Program-made: the position numbers and the translations under genes | Shown here: positions 44,112 to 55,464 of the stretch, one piece after another | Layout of the letters: each line of letters starts with the position of its first letter | How positions within the stretch are numbered: the first letter of the stretch is position 1 | Assembly (NCBI GenBank): GCA_032629725.1 | Contig: JAFEVB010000007.1 | Span: 1,736,001 to 1,800,000, forward strand | Length of the DNA stretch: 64,000 bases | Source of the DNA: Gremmenia infestans | Taxonomy: Eukaryota > Ascomycota > Leotiomycetes > Helotiales > Hamatocanthoscyphaceae | Direction of reading: 5' to 3' | The notes under the pieces: model-generated | The model's input: the letters and a program-made list of their open reading frames with translations, nothing else | Told to the model about the DNA's origin: nothing | Database searches by the model: none

Positions 44112-45326
44112 TTTCGCTGAGATGAGAGTTCTGTTTCGTAGGTATGTGCTACTGTAACAGTTCTTGAACTTCTGATTGATTTTCGATGCGGTTGGCAATC
44201 TAAACTTTTGAATTAATTTCAGGAATGCGACAGAGATGCCTTGAGAATTCATTGGAAATATGAAATAATTAGAATTCTTTATATACTAGAGTAGACAAAC
44301 AAGTCGACTCTTACTCTAGGCAACTGGACAGGCAATAACCACCTTCGGCCGGCGGAGTAATGTAAAGGTTGTGATTCATCGAGCCGCGTGTTGTGTTGCA
44401 ACGCAACGCATCTCGGGTTATTCGGAGATAAATGTTCGGTGATTCGGTCGGGTCCGAGGGTGTTCACGATGCAACGGCGACGGATTTTGATGATGATTGG
44501 CGTTGTTCAGGTGAAAGGTTTTAGGTGTAGGATACGCTTCGAGATATATATGTATGTTTTCCGGTACGAATGCTTATGGTGGTTATGGACTTGAATTGCG
44601 ACACATTCTGATGTGTTGTTACACCTTTGGCCTGGAAGATCAATAATGACTGCCACTTGTTCTGCCCATGACGAGTTTGGTAGCTATTTCCAATCTCTGA
44701 GATGGGATTTTGGGAAGGAAAGATCGAAACGTGTTCACTTATTTCCCCCCCCTCCGAAGACCGCATATTTTGTCATCATACATTGATAGTCCTTACCGCA
44801 ATGTTTGATTATGAGAGCCTCACTCGAGGACAATAGCCAAGACATGTCTAAATTTCTGACAGCTGTCACGGTCGAAAGAACACCAGGCTGAGCTCAGTAT
44901 CAAAGCCATGTACTGTATATACACAATTTGTCCACCCACTCGTCCGAAAATTCACCAGAGAGTGTAGCACATTTTGCTAACTTCCATCACGCATTGAGTA
45001 AACTTCTTCATCTTTCTCCCCGCTCCTGGGATTTCCGAGAAAACGTCGTTGGGGAACTCTGGATCATAGGACATTAGTCTCAACCGTCCCATAGCCAAGG
45101 GAAGGTATTCATTCATGGTTCTGAGCCATCTGAATATTCGAACCAAAAACTGTGTGAATTGTCGTACACTGGCCCATTTGTGGGATGTGTCCAATCTCTG
45201 TTCACCAAGGACCTATGATTGCTAAGTACGATGAGGGAGGCAACTGAATTATCGTCAACTTCAACGAATCTCATCGGTCCTAAACACCTAGTCCACCAAG
45301 ACGCAAAGCTTCAGTACTTGATCAGT
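44112..45326. other. Gene-free stretch ahead of the ankyrin pseudogene
   Basis: No coding sequence is supported on either strand. The last ~110 nt (45219-45326) are open in frame with the pseudogene and may belong to it. Confidence 0.5.
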
Positions 45327-48263
45327 ATGACACTTCCTTGTCCAGATGGCCTCCTTGGCATACCGACTGAGCTGGTTGACGAGATTATGAAGAAGGTTCT
45401 TGAGATTGTGGGCTTCGGGAAGATTTTGGGTCTTTGCACTATCATGTGCAGTCTATATATCCCCGCTCTATTGATGTGCCGTGGCTAGAAGAATATCACA
45501 GAACAGTTTGACGACTTCGTTACACGCACAATATGCCATGAGCATATGAGCAACCCTGTTGATGGGATAGTCGACAAAGCACTGTCGAAAAAGAGCGAAG
45601 AATGGTCTTATTGGTCTATCTGCACCATTATCGCCAGCGCGCTGATATGCCAGCAGATGAAGGATAGTTCCAAGGAGACCCTACTTTATCCTATCTCTCA
45701 AGCACTTCATTAATATTGCAGCATGGTTCCTCATACTGCAGACCAACTGCTTCAGCTTGAGAAGATTGTTTCCAAGGCTGTGGTAGATCGTCTATTCTGG
45801 GACGACGAAGTCTGTCCCCAACGAGACTTCCATGGCAGACGCCAGCTCGTTTTTCGTCGCGTGCAACCCACTGATCGCGGCAGTGCTGTTCAGAGCGACC
45901 TTAATTGGGACGAAGAGTCTCAAAATATTCTCGCCATCGCGATAATTGACAACAATATTGCCATCTTCCGAAAGCTGCTCAAATCCGGCCAAGTATATGT
46001 TAACTTTGAAAACAGTTGCTTCGGCAGACCATTGCACAGCGCGGTAAGATATGGATGTGTTGAGATTACCAAGATACTTCTCCAATATAGCGCTGAGCTT
46101 CATGCCACACAGCCTGAGCCTCCCGTAAATTCATACACTGACACACCTATGTGCTGGGGCTTTTAGTGTTCGGGCGGCAGTGCACTCCGCGTTGCTGCAT
46201 CAGCCAGCAATCTTGACGTGGCCAGGCTTCTTTTAGATTATAGTTTCGTGCTCAACTCGCCCACGCCTAAAGAAGAAGCTAGATTGATTCTACTCGCCGC
46301 AGCAAGAGGTAGCAGCGCTCGCCTGGTATCCCTCCTATATAACGAATATTATTATGACCCATACGCTACACTACTCCCCCACCTGAGTGCCGAGATGTTT
46401 CGCATGGCTGCGTTTGCGTTTCGGGGAAACATCAAGGTGGTAAGAATGATGCTAGATCATGATATCAACCCAGACGTGAGGAGTAGCGAATGCGGCCCAC
46501 GGAGTCGCACTGCGCTGACCCTTGCAATACAGAGAAAAGAAGTACATGTGTGGAATTGTTACTTGATCGGGGCGCGAAACTTTCCACATGCAGCACAGGT
46601 CGGCATTTAGGGGCCGAGGATCTCAGACTGGCTGCTCAGAGAGGAAGTGCTGCAACTATCGTCGTGCTTTTGCCTATTACAATTTTGATATTATTCATTG
46701 ACTTACTCTTTTATCAGAGTTGTTCGACGTCGCCATTGAATGGGCTATTTGCAACGATTAATTTCACGATCCACGTGGGCCCGTCGATGTAGCTATGAGA
46801 TCCGGATACCATGTACGATATTGCGATTATTACCGCATTTCTCCTCGCATCGGAAGTGCAATCCTGATGGCCCAATTGAGGAGAGACCCCAACCATCCTG
46901 CTCTTGCACCAATTCGCGAAGCACTTCACACCCTGAGCAATTTCGGTGACCAAACCAGTAAAGAAAAGGCGGAAAATGAACAGGCTGTATACAAGACTTT
47001 GACCGAGCAAGTGTGCTGGGGTCTTGAACGAGACCAGACTGGTTTTCGAAAGATATTACTTTCGCCTACAGTGAATGCATCCGGACCTGATGCCAACTCG
47101 GTTCTGAACTTGAAGGAGAGTCTCAAAACCATCTCAATGTTGCCATACTCTCAGGCAACGTCGCTGCCGTCCGGAAATTTCTTCCGTCCGCAGATGTCAA
47201 TCTCGAAAGCAAGTATTTTGGGAGACCTCTCTTTCTTGCCGTGAGATACGGCTCAGTTGAAATTATGCAAGCTCTCCTCTAGCACGGTGCAGATATAAAT
47301 GCAACTCAACATTCTAATTTTATTGAGATGGTTGGCTTAGGCATGCGCGATAATACACAATGATAATAGTGGCAGGAATATTGGTACCGCCTTGAAACTT
47401 GCTGCGCTGAGCGGGCATGAAGAGGCAGTCAAGCTGCTTATGCTCAGCAATACATATGTCTCGACATCCAGACTCACGGTCTTGTGTGCCGCTGCTAGAC
47501 AGGTTAGTCATAAGCTCATTTCATTCCTACTAAAACAGTATTGCCAAAATTGGTCGCCTGACTTGGAATACAGTGCCTCAATCTCACAGACACACAAGTA
47601 TATATCCAACGAAGCCTTAAAGTGGGGCAACGCAGAGGTATTGATAATGTATCTGGATACCGGCCTAGATCCCAAAGATGTAGCTATTGTTTTTAATTCA
47701 GCAGCACGGGCCGGTCATACGAGAGTCGTCAAAATGCTAGCCGGTCGAGGGGAATTCCGGATATGTGATCCGGAATATGCGTTCGAGGAAGCAGCCCGCA
47801 GTGGTGATGAATCCCGTGTTAAGCTTCTCTTCGATTTTGTTTCCGACAATAGGAGAACGACTCGGGAAAGGTCCTATGTCACTGCAAACATCGCTCGGAA
47901 TGGCCATCTACATATCCTCAAAATATTGCTTGAAACGGGCTGGAACCTTCATACAGGAGCGAATAGTGTGGCTACCCGGGGGGGAGAGGCCTTGAAAATA
48001 GCAATCGAGCATGGATACATGCACTTCGCTAGGTTCCTGGTCAACTATGGTATCAATCTCAACCACGAAAACCAGTCCCTCGATGCAGTCCTGCTGGCAA
48101 AAAAAGATACGGCCGGACACAATTCCTCGGATGGCTGATGTCCTTGGGAGCTCACGACGTGCACCCTCCAGAATATGTCGGCGCCAATCGATTCGAGACG
48201 GGGGGTTATTTCCAGGAGGGTCCAAATGACGATGAGCATTTTCTTGGTGAGGGCAAATATTGA
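45327..48263 (+). pseudogene. Ankyrin-repeat protein with F-box-like start, degenerate
   Basis: The start reads DGLLGIPTELVDEIMKKVLE, like the F-box-like openings of many fungal ankyrin proteins. The same frame continues across in-frame stops near 45486, 45712 and 46164 without losing protein character (ILAIAIIDNNIAIFRKLLKS; PLHSAVRYGCVEITKILLQY; ALRVAASASNLDVARLLLDY). Near 46540 the frame changes (VELLLDRGAKLSTCSTG), and it changes again around 46790, 47240, 47390 and 48120. The later part has more repeats (ARAGHTRVVKMLAGRG; NIARNGHLHILKILLETGWN; AIEHGYMHFARFLVNYGI) and a short acidic tail. About ten or more ankyrin units can be traced. With at least four stops and several frameshifts the gene cannot make a full protein. 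Ankyrin arrays are protein-binding and in fungi often part of NLR-like receptors. Confidence 0.8.
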
Positions 48264-49584
48264 GGGTTTAATGGAGAATGGAAGCTAGATAGCCAGCGCT
48301 ATTCCGCGAACAATCAATCAGACTACATACACTTCCTAGCACAACTGAAGTGGACTTTGAAATAGTTTCTTTAAAATTCAGGATGAAGTGGCGAACTATC
48401 TTTAATTGCGGTGGGAAATAATACCAGATCATAAAGCATGACTGCCTCAGCATGTATATCATGGAATTAAACTGCGGCATACGCGCACTTGACTTTGCAC
48501 ATAATAGAGCATAATAGAAGATATGTTTATAGCAGCTACTTTGTCTAGTACTAAATATCAAAAAGCAATCATATCAAAAGAAGCCCTAGTTTTGCCACTG
48601 AGTATTGCTTACGTTGATGAATAGATAGAACTTGTATATGAGAGCTTTGCATCGCTATATAAGACTTTGTTCCTCTCGACCTCTTGCTTGTACAGCTTAT
48701 TGTATTTTAAGTTTCGATTGCGCCTGCAGCAGTACCTACCTATACTCCCTCCTTATAAACGCCTTACAATCAGACGAGTTTTGATACTCTCACTTCTGGA
48801 CTTTTTGATTATGCGAGAAGCTCTTCTGAACAGGAGAATAGAAAATCAACATTTCAGCCACCGTTATAGATTAAATAGTTAGATTAAAGTCATTCGTCCT
48901 ACAAATCAACGATCTAAACGTTCGATTCAGGCCAAATTCGAGGAGTGTCGGTTGAACATCGAGTAGGCGCGTGGTAATTTCGAGGTTATACCTCTGCTAG
49001 TATATTCGATACTTTTCAGAGGCTCTAGAAGGCAAATTACCAACCAGTAACCGGGCGGTGAATTCAAAATGCACTGTAAACCAAAAGGACGATTCTAGAA
49101 ATCACTATGGGATGGAGGAAGTGACCGTTTGGTCCATATATCAGTTTGCTTTGGAGAAGAGTCTAACCGTTTCGCCTAATTAAGATAGGGGTCATGTCTA
49201 AGATTCATTCATCCTACATTGGTTGTTAACAAACATAAGGGCTATGTGGGATTCGTCAAAAATGTATTCGGAGTCATTGAATTCCTTGACTGATTGAATT
49301 GTTAATGGTTTAATATAAGGGATAACCTCAGCGCCGTTATGACTGCGCTGCAAAGCCGATAGATATATAGTGCAATTGTACATCCTTCACATCTTAACTT
49401 CAGGCCTTTTTAACTTCCAAGCTCTCCTTGAATAGGTGAATTAGATGCAGTTTTCGGCATAAAGCTACAGTGCAAGTATTAATTATCTTCTTGTCCCCAG
49501 CCTAACTACTATACCACAAGACAGCCAAAAGTTCCAGTCTCCAGAATAATCCCCTAGTCGGACCCATCTGCACCAGTCGACTCA
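48264..49584. other. Gene-free AT-rich stretch
   Basis: Nothing recognisable. Likely decayed or non-coding DNA next to the pseudogene. Confidence 0.5.
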
Positions 49585-50439
49585 ATGGTGCGAGATACCG
49601 GAGAAAGCACAGGCGGACATGAAACGAAAGTCCTAACCTACACGCAATACAAGAACCGGGGTCTTGAGATCCAAGACTTGAACACCCAACACGCAGCACA
49701 CAGCATACAAGACAAAACCATACTACCCCCAAACAAACTCAAACTTCCCACAAACAAGACCACCCAATCTGCGCATCCACTTGGATACATTCTCAAAAAC
49801 TGCGATCCAACACCCGCTACATACAAGGAATCACTATTCCCTGCATTCGAACAAGCCGGCATCCCAAACGACACAAAATTTATACGCAAGCGATGGTACG
49901 ATCTCGAGCAAATAGCAGCATCGAAAGCTCAAGCGAAAATAGGCGAGCTTCAGTCTCTATTAAACGTCAACGATTCATTCTACAGTGCTTCGCGAGGCGC
50001 CATCATAACAGCCGCGATGTTCTCCGAGCACGACGAGTGGCCCATTTCGGCAGCACAGCGGAACACAGCGTCGGAGATATCGTGGCAGTCGTGGATGATG
50101 GTCGCTGGGGATTCGGAGAGAGTGAAGGGGTTGAGGATTAATCTACAGCATGATATGCGGAATAAAGGGACGCGGTCAGTTATCCGGGAAGCGTATCAGA
50201 GGCATGGATCGCTGGATCCTATGGAGATAGGGGACTTTTGTATGGATCGTGAGGATGCTCTGAGAGGGGATGCGTTTCTGGAGTTGCTGGGATGTGATAA
50301 TGTTAGGCCGGTTGCGTATATGTTGAGAGATCATTTTTATGCGGTTGGGAGGAAAGAGGTGAGGAGGATTATGGTGGTGCCGTGTAGAGACTTTGTGGAG
50401 GAGCTAGTGGAGTTGAATATGGTGCTGTTTATTGGGTAG
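49585..50439 (+). CDS. Unknown 284-residue soluble protein
   Basis: A single frame from the ATG at 49585. The N-terminal ~60 residues are polar, and the remainder reads as a compact folded protein, with a helix-like stretch (FIRKRWYDLEQIAASKAQAK) and AAMFSEHDEWPISAAQRNTA, then WQSWMMVAGDSERVKGLRIN and a C-terminal LRDHFYAVGRKEVRRIMVVP. There is no signal peptide, membrane helix or motif that I recognise. Codon use shifts from A/C-rich in the first half to G/T-rich in the second, which is unusual but does not break the frame. It stands isolated between two gene-free stretches and could be lineage-specific. Confidence 0.5.
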   Translation: MVRDTGESTGGHETKVLTYTQYKNRGLEIQDLNTQHAAHSIQDKTILPPNKLKLPTNKTTQSAHPLGYILKNCDPTPATYKESLFPAFEQAGIPNDTKFIRKRWYDLEQIAASKAQAKIGELQSLLNVNDSFYSASRGAIITAAMFSEHDEWPISAAQRNTASEISWQSWMMVAGDSERVKGLRINLQHDMRNKGTRSVIREAYQRHGSLDPMEIGDFCMDREDALRGDAFLELLGCDNVRPVAYMLRDHFYAVGRKEVRRIMVVPCRDFVEELVELNMVLFIG

Positions 50440-51853
50440 AGGGCTCAAATGTATGATATATAGTAACCCAGATACACGATGAGTAGCATAAAGAACGCTT
50501 TTAGTTTTCCTTTACTGGAATAAGGGATTAAACTAAAACCAGCTAGATTCAAATTCAAGTGTAAACTCAAGTTATCTTAAGTCCATGCATCATTATATAG
50601 GATTGATGCCACTATAACGAGCCTTAGCAAAACTATTTGCGAGTATAATTGATGTGCCATCAAGCCAAGCTCGAAGCAGGTTAGTAACACTTGCTATACT
50701 ATTCGATTTCTTACCAGAATTGAGCAAAACAAAGCTTCAGTCACCCTAGCTACTAAATATATATCTCTTCCCTCCTTTCCCTCTTTTCTACAACAAAAGC
50801 GGAATTGATTATGACACAACCCCCTAATCATTCGCACAAGCATGATACCGTCCGGGACCTACTAAACTAGTAACACCTTACCGCGAACGAACCCTTATCC
50901 GCAAACCATTCGTCTCAGTACTCGCTGCATAAATTCCACCATATAAAACACTACACTTTAACTTACCTACGGAGGTACAGCGGTTAGGTAATGTTAGTCC
51001 TAATAAGGGTATACCCCAGAACACCAGAGTTCAACATATAATAACTTTTGCTAAACATATCAGAAAAACATGATTAAAACATGGGAAATGCTCTCTATAA
51101 ATAGGCGAATATAACGGTTCTCTTTTTAAGAACTTTTATTTTATTTTTTTGGTTGTTACTTCTTACGATGCAGGGTTGGAAAGTTCAGATCCCTGCAATC
51201 GCGCTAACATTACTTCGCCGCTGTACCTCCGTACACACGGACCAGATCTCCATCAACGTGGACGCGTCCACCCCTTTCTCACTTACCTACTGTAGGTACT
51301 TATCAATCCATTCCAAATCCAATACTTAAATTCACACTCCTCTCCATACCATACCCCATATTCTAGATGCCGAACCTACCACCCGAGTCTAGCTCAAAAT
51401 ACCTAGCTTCGGCGCACGGTGTGTGCTAGAATCACTACGTAGATATAAAGTGGGGAATCCGGGATAGCGGGGGCGGGGGATCTTGCATTCCCTGGTTTTA
51501 CCCCGCATTGAGGTAAGGGGTTCGGGAGTCGGGACCACTTTCTGGTCTGCGAATGGATTAGTTGTACTGTACTGTATGTTTGAGAGATAAGGAAAGGAAG
51601 GATCTTTACGGAGTACGGAGTATGAGTGGGTGGGTACCTGAGGTAGCTTGGCTTGGGTAGGGTTTGGAGATAGGATAGGTATAGGTGGGATCTGAGATTA
51701 GTTTCTTTTTCTAGTCTGTTTTAGGTCGCTGGTACAGTAGGTAAGATATATATATTCGAGCTACTCCCTTGACTTTTCTCCCATTCCCCCTCCCCTTTTA
51801 TCATTATACGAAATCGCAGATATTTGAGGACGCACTTCACCATAACCCTCACA
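50440..51853. other. Gene-free, mostly AT-rich region and promoter of the aldehyde dehydrogenase
   Basis: No ORF with coding character. The last ~130 nt (51720-51853) include a pyrimidine-rich tract typical of fungal leader sequences. Confidence 0.5.
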
Positions 51854-53377
51854 ATGGCAACAGCAGAACCACCAAGCAAATCCCTCACAATGCCAACAGA
51901 TGCACCACCAACAAATGGCATCCCCCCAGAAATCACCACCCACCCCCTCCTCATAAACAACACCTCCCACACAAGCCCAACCTCCTTCCCCGTCCACTCC
52001 CCCAGCACCACCACGCACCTCCACAACTTCTCCTCCGCCTCCCCCAACTGCACATCCCACGCCCTCTCCACCGCGCACTCCGCCTTCCCCGCCTGGTCCG
52101 CCCTCCCATCCCCCACCAAACGCGACATATTCCTCCTCGCCGCCTCGCTGCTAAAATCCCGCCTCCCCTCCCTCCAACACACCATGATCCGCGAAACGGG
52201 CGCCTCCCCCACCTGGGCAGCCTTCGACACCAACCTCGCCATCCAAATCCTGCTCGACGTCTCCGGCCGCCTCTCCAGCCTCACCGGCAGCATCCCCACC
52301 GCCAGCGACCCTGGTACATCCGCGCTGGTGTACAAAGAACCCTACGGCGTCGTCCTCGCCATCGCTCCCTGGAACGCCCCGCATATCCTCGGTATGCGCT
52401 CTATCATCTACCCGCTGGCCGCAGGCAACACCGTGATCTTCAAAGCGCACGAGCTGTCCCCGCTCACGCACACGGCGCTCGTCACGGCGCTGCATGACGC
52501 CGGACTACCGCCAGGCGTGCTAACGCTACTCGCGCATGCGCCGGCGCACGCGGCCGAGGTTACAAGGCAGTTGATTGAGGATCCGAGGGTCAAGAAGGTG
52601 AATTTCACGGGTAGCACGAATGTAGGGCGTGTGATTGCCGAGATGGCCGGACGGTGTTTAAAGCCGGTGGTGTTGGAGCTGGGGGGGAAAGCGCCCGCGA
52701 TCGTGTGGAGGGATGCGGATGTAGGGTTGGCGGCGAGGGAGTGTGCGGTTGGGGCGTTTATGCACGGGGGGCAGGTGTGTATGAGCACGGAGCGGATCAT
52801 CGTGCACGAAGACATCACCTCGGAATTCGAAAGCGCGTTTAAGAAGGCGATTGGGGAGTTGGGTTTTGATGGCAAGGGCTGTCTGATTAATGGCGCGAGT
52901 GTGCTGAAGAACCACCACCTGGTCCGAGACGCCGTTTCGAAAGGCGCGACGCTCATCCACGGCTCTTTGCCCTCCCCCTCCTCTTCTTCGGACCAGAACC
53001 AAGAGCAAGACCAAGAGCACGGAGCACACATGTCCCCCCTCGTCATCCACAACCCCCCCCAAACCAGCTCCATCTACAGCACGGAATCCTTCGGCCCCAC
53101 CGTAAGCCTGTACACCATCTCGACGGAGCCCGAAGCCCTCGCCCTAGCCAACGACACCGAGTACGGGCTCAGCTCTGCGATCTTCACCGAGGATTTGCGG
53201 CGGGGCCTGCGGATGGCGCGCGGCATTGAGAGTGGTGCTGTGCATATCAACGGCATGACTGTTCATGATGAGACGGCGCTGCCTCATGGTGGGATGAAGG
53301 ATAGCGGATACGGACGATTCGGTGCATCGGGGTTGGAGGAATGGGTTAGGACGAAGACTGTGACGTTTAAGAATTGA
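51854..53377 (+). CDS. NAD(P)+-dependent aldehyde dehydrogenase (salicylaldehyde/vanillin dehydrogenase-like)
   Basis: The ATG at 51854 (MATAEPPSKSLTMPTDAPPT) gives 507 residues, one exon. All aldehyde dehydrogenase signatures are present: the catalytic-Asn strand APWNAPHILGMRSI, the Lys of the cofactor site in GNTVIFKAHELSP, the Gly-rich turn NFTGSTNVGRVIAE, the general-base E275 in LELGGKAPAIV, the nucleophile C309 in MHGGQVCMSTERI, and SFGPTVSLYTI near the C-terminus. The APWNAP wording, in place of the more common PWNFP, resembles enzymes that oxidise aromatic aldehydes such as salicylaldehyde or vanillin. The N-terminal third is very C-rich with unusual codon use but intact. A Gln/Glu/Asp-rich insertion (SSSDQNQEQDQEHGAHM) sits before the last motif. 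The enzyme converts aldehydes to acids; the substrate is an inference. Confidence 0.88.
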   Translation: MATAEPPSKSLTMPTDAPPTNGIPPEITTHPLLINNTSHTSPTSFPVHSPSTTTHLHNFSSASPNCTSHALSTAHSAFPAWSALPSPTKRDIFLLAASLLKSRLPSLQHTMIRETGASPTWAAFDTNLAIQILLDVSGRLSSLTGSIPTASDPGTSALVYKEPYGVVLAIAPWNAPHILGMRSIIYPLAAGNTVIFKAHELSPLTHTALVTALHDAGLPPGVLTLLAHAPAHAAEVTRQLIEDPRVKKVNFTGSTNVGRVIAEMAGRCLKPVVLELGGKAPAIVWRDADVGLAARECAVGAFMHGGQVCMSTERIIVHEDITSEFESAFKKAIGELGFDGKGCLINGASVLKNHHLVRDAVSKGATLIHGSLPSPSSSSDQNQEQDQEHGAHMSPLVIHNPPQTSSIYSTESFGPTVSLYTISTEPEALALANDTEYGLSSAIFTEDLRRGLRMARGIESGAVHINGMTVHDETALPHGGMKDSGYGRFGASGLEEWVRTKTVTFKN

Positions 53378-54003
53378 CCTTTCTTTTAATCTAGATACAA
53401 GCGACTTCTATCGACAGAGTTGATTCGTTAGCTTAGTTATATACCTTGGTACTTGACATGGGAATGCTGTATACATACACTTACTTTATATATATATATT
53501 TCTTTCTTTCGAATACTATACTCCCTCCCTCAGGACTTCTCACTGCTCTTACAGTACGATTAAACTTAACTTGAATTACACTCTGTGTACTGTATGCATG
53601 CAGAAATAGAATATCATTTCCAAATATTCAACGCAAGGTCTTCTATTCAATGCCTGCCGCTATAGTAAAGCTACAACCATTCTCATCCATATCCATGCTT
53701 CTTCTACCCCGCCAGATTCTTCAAACCAAGCAATTGCAAGCTAGGAGAATGAAGCGCAACGAAACGCAACGAAACGCAATGCATAACTCCCCGAGTGAAT
53801 GAAGGGGTATCAACCAGTTTTCTCTTCCTTTGATGCTCACGCCAGCCAGCCATGCATGCCATGCCGCTTTCTCGTAATTTCAATGGTATCCGCCCTAGTA
53901 TGCATACGCAAGTCAAGAATCCAATGTATATACAATACAACAATCAAAAGGATCTTTCTGTCTCTCACTGTCTTTCTATTCTTTCTCAAATGCTTAGCCG
54001 CTC
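53378..54003. other. Convergent 3' flanks
   Basis: Between the aldehyde dehydrogenase (+) and the glucanase (-). It contains a short (TA)n run near 53485-53500. No gene is seen. Confidence 0.5.
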
Positions 54004-55464
54004 CTAGTTTCCTGGTACAAGGCATTCGGAAGTTCCACACTGGCTTGCGAATTTCCTCGAAGTCAGCGGTTGCGGGACGAGACCTTCTGCCACCAAATCC
54101 TTGAAATTCCACTCCGGCGCAGATTCCGTCTTCCAGGCCCAGAAAATCCAGCCCGTGTGTTGCTCATACGCATCGAGTTGTGCTTCAACAAAGTAGGCCA
54201 AATTCGTCTTGTCAACGTCCGACATTCCATCCACAGTTCCCTCGTATTTGCCATCACAGGAGCCATAGTAGCCTTCGCTTTTTCCCGGCAGGGTGCCATC
54301 GTACCGAGCTCCTTTTCCTAGACCATTCAACCACTTTGCACAATCCGTTTGTGCAGCAGACCACTCGCCGACAATGAGCCACTTATCCGTGCCTGAGACT
54401 TTCGGGCCGTTGGAACAGGCATTTTGGACGTGATCGCAGGGACTACGCGAGACTTCTCCTTGGGAAAATACTTGGTAGATGTGCGTGTCTAGAATCACGT
54501 TGTTGACGCCTGCAGCCTGGTTCATGAAGCCGTTCCAGTACGATTCGATGTCGAGGAATGCGTCGTGAATGACAACGGCTGTGTCGCCGGCGGAGTTGCG
54601 TACGTTTCCCCAACCGTTGTAGTAGTATTCTTTGAGTTGGTTCATGTCGAGGCCCCAGTTTCCAGGTTCGTTGATTAGCTCAATGGCCGTTACGACGTCG
54701 AGGTCGTTTTTGTAGCGGTCCGCAAGGTTTGAGATGGCCATGAGGGTGTTTTGGACGTTGTCGCCTGATTGCCAGTCTATGCTGCCGTTTCTGCCGCTAT
54801 TGTCGAAGCCATTTTGGGAACCGGGTGCTGAGACTGTTAGCGTAGCTCAGGTGTAAGAGGAGAGCACTTACCTCCATGTAAATCAAGCATCACTTTTAGG
54901 CCGTAGTTGCGAGCGGAAACGATGGCACTGTCGAGGTAGGGCAGCTGTCCTTGCACGTATGGGTCTCCATCAAGAGGGTTCAGAGCCCAGTAGCCAATTG
55001 GGATGCGGACATGATTGAGGCCGACTTGAGCAATCTGCCTGAAATCATCATCTGTAATCCAGGAGCCCCAATGTTGCTCAAGCTGTTGAGTTGCAGCATC
55101 ATTTCCCAAAGCTGCTGAGAGGGTGTACTCGTCGACTACTCCGCCTCCGTTTGCCCAGGGTTGGAAGATTGAAGGAGTGATCCATGGCTCGAGAACAAAC
55201 CACTGGAAGACGAAGTCAGTATATCGATCTGGGGAGTAAGATTGAATTGAGGAAACGAATGACTTACACCACCCAGATTGACTCCGCGAACCTTGTCGGA
55301 GTTGTAGTCGAAGGAAAGATCTCGAGGACGTCTGGAAGCTTGTTAGATGTGGGGAGAGAGAAAGAGGGATTTGCAGGCCCTGTAGTGAGAAGGAGTACTC
55401 ACAAAGGCTTCCCGACAACTAATCCCACCAGAGTAGCAACGGTCAGTGATTTGAAGCAAACCAT
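54004..55464 (-). CDS. Secreted GH5 exo-beta-1,3-glucanase
   Basis: Exons 55464-55403, 55331-55268, 55202-54872 and 54827-54004 join in phase to 426 residues (introns 71, 65, 44 nt). The first exon encodes a signal peptide (MVCFKSLTVATLVGLVVGKP). Exon 2 to exon 3 completes VRGVNLGGWFVLEPWITPSI, the start of yeast Exg1-type enzymes. Other GH5 landmarks are HVRIPIGYWAL, KVMLDLHG joined to APGSQNGFDNSG, the acid/base E206 in ELINEPGNWG and the nucleophile E307 in LIVGEWSAAQTD. Cysteines in the last third (CDHVQNAC, CDGKYEG, ending SQCGTSECLVPGN) would form disulfides. Such enzymes trim beta-1,3-glucan in the cell wall during growth and feeding. No GPI site is evident, so it is probably secreted or wall-bound. 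Confidence 0.9.

Noticed and set aside
51769..52497. 242-codon Pro/His/Arg-rich ORF overlapping the aldehyde dehydrogenase
   Set aside because: A shadow frame produced by the C-rich codon use of the real gene.
54837..55418. 193-codon ORF covering the 5' part of the glucanase
   Set aside because: It reads through two introns; the spliced model gives a signal peptide and the full GH5 start.
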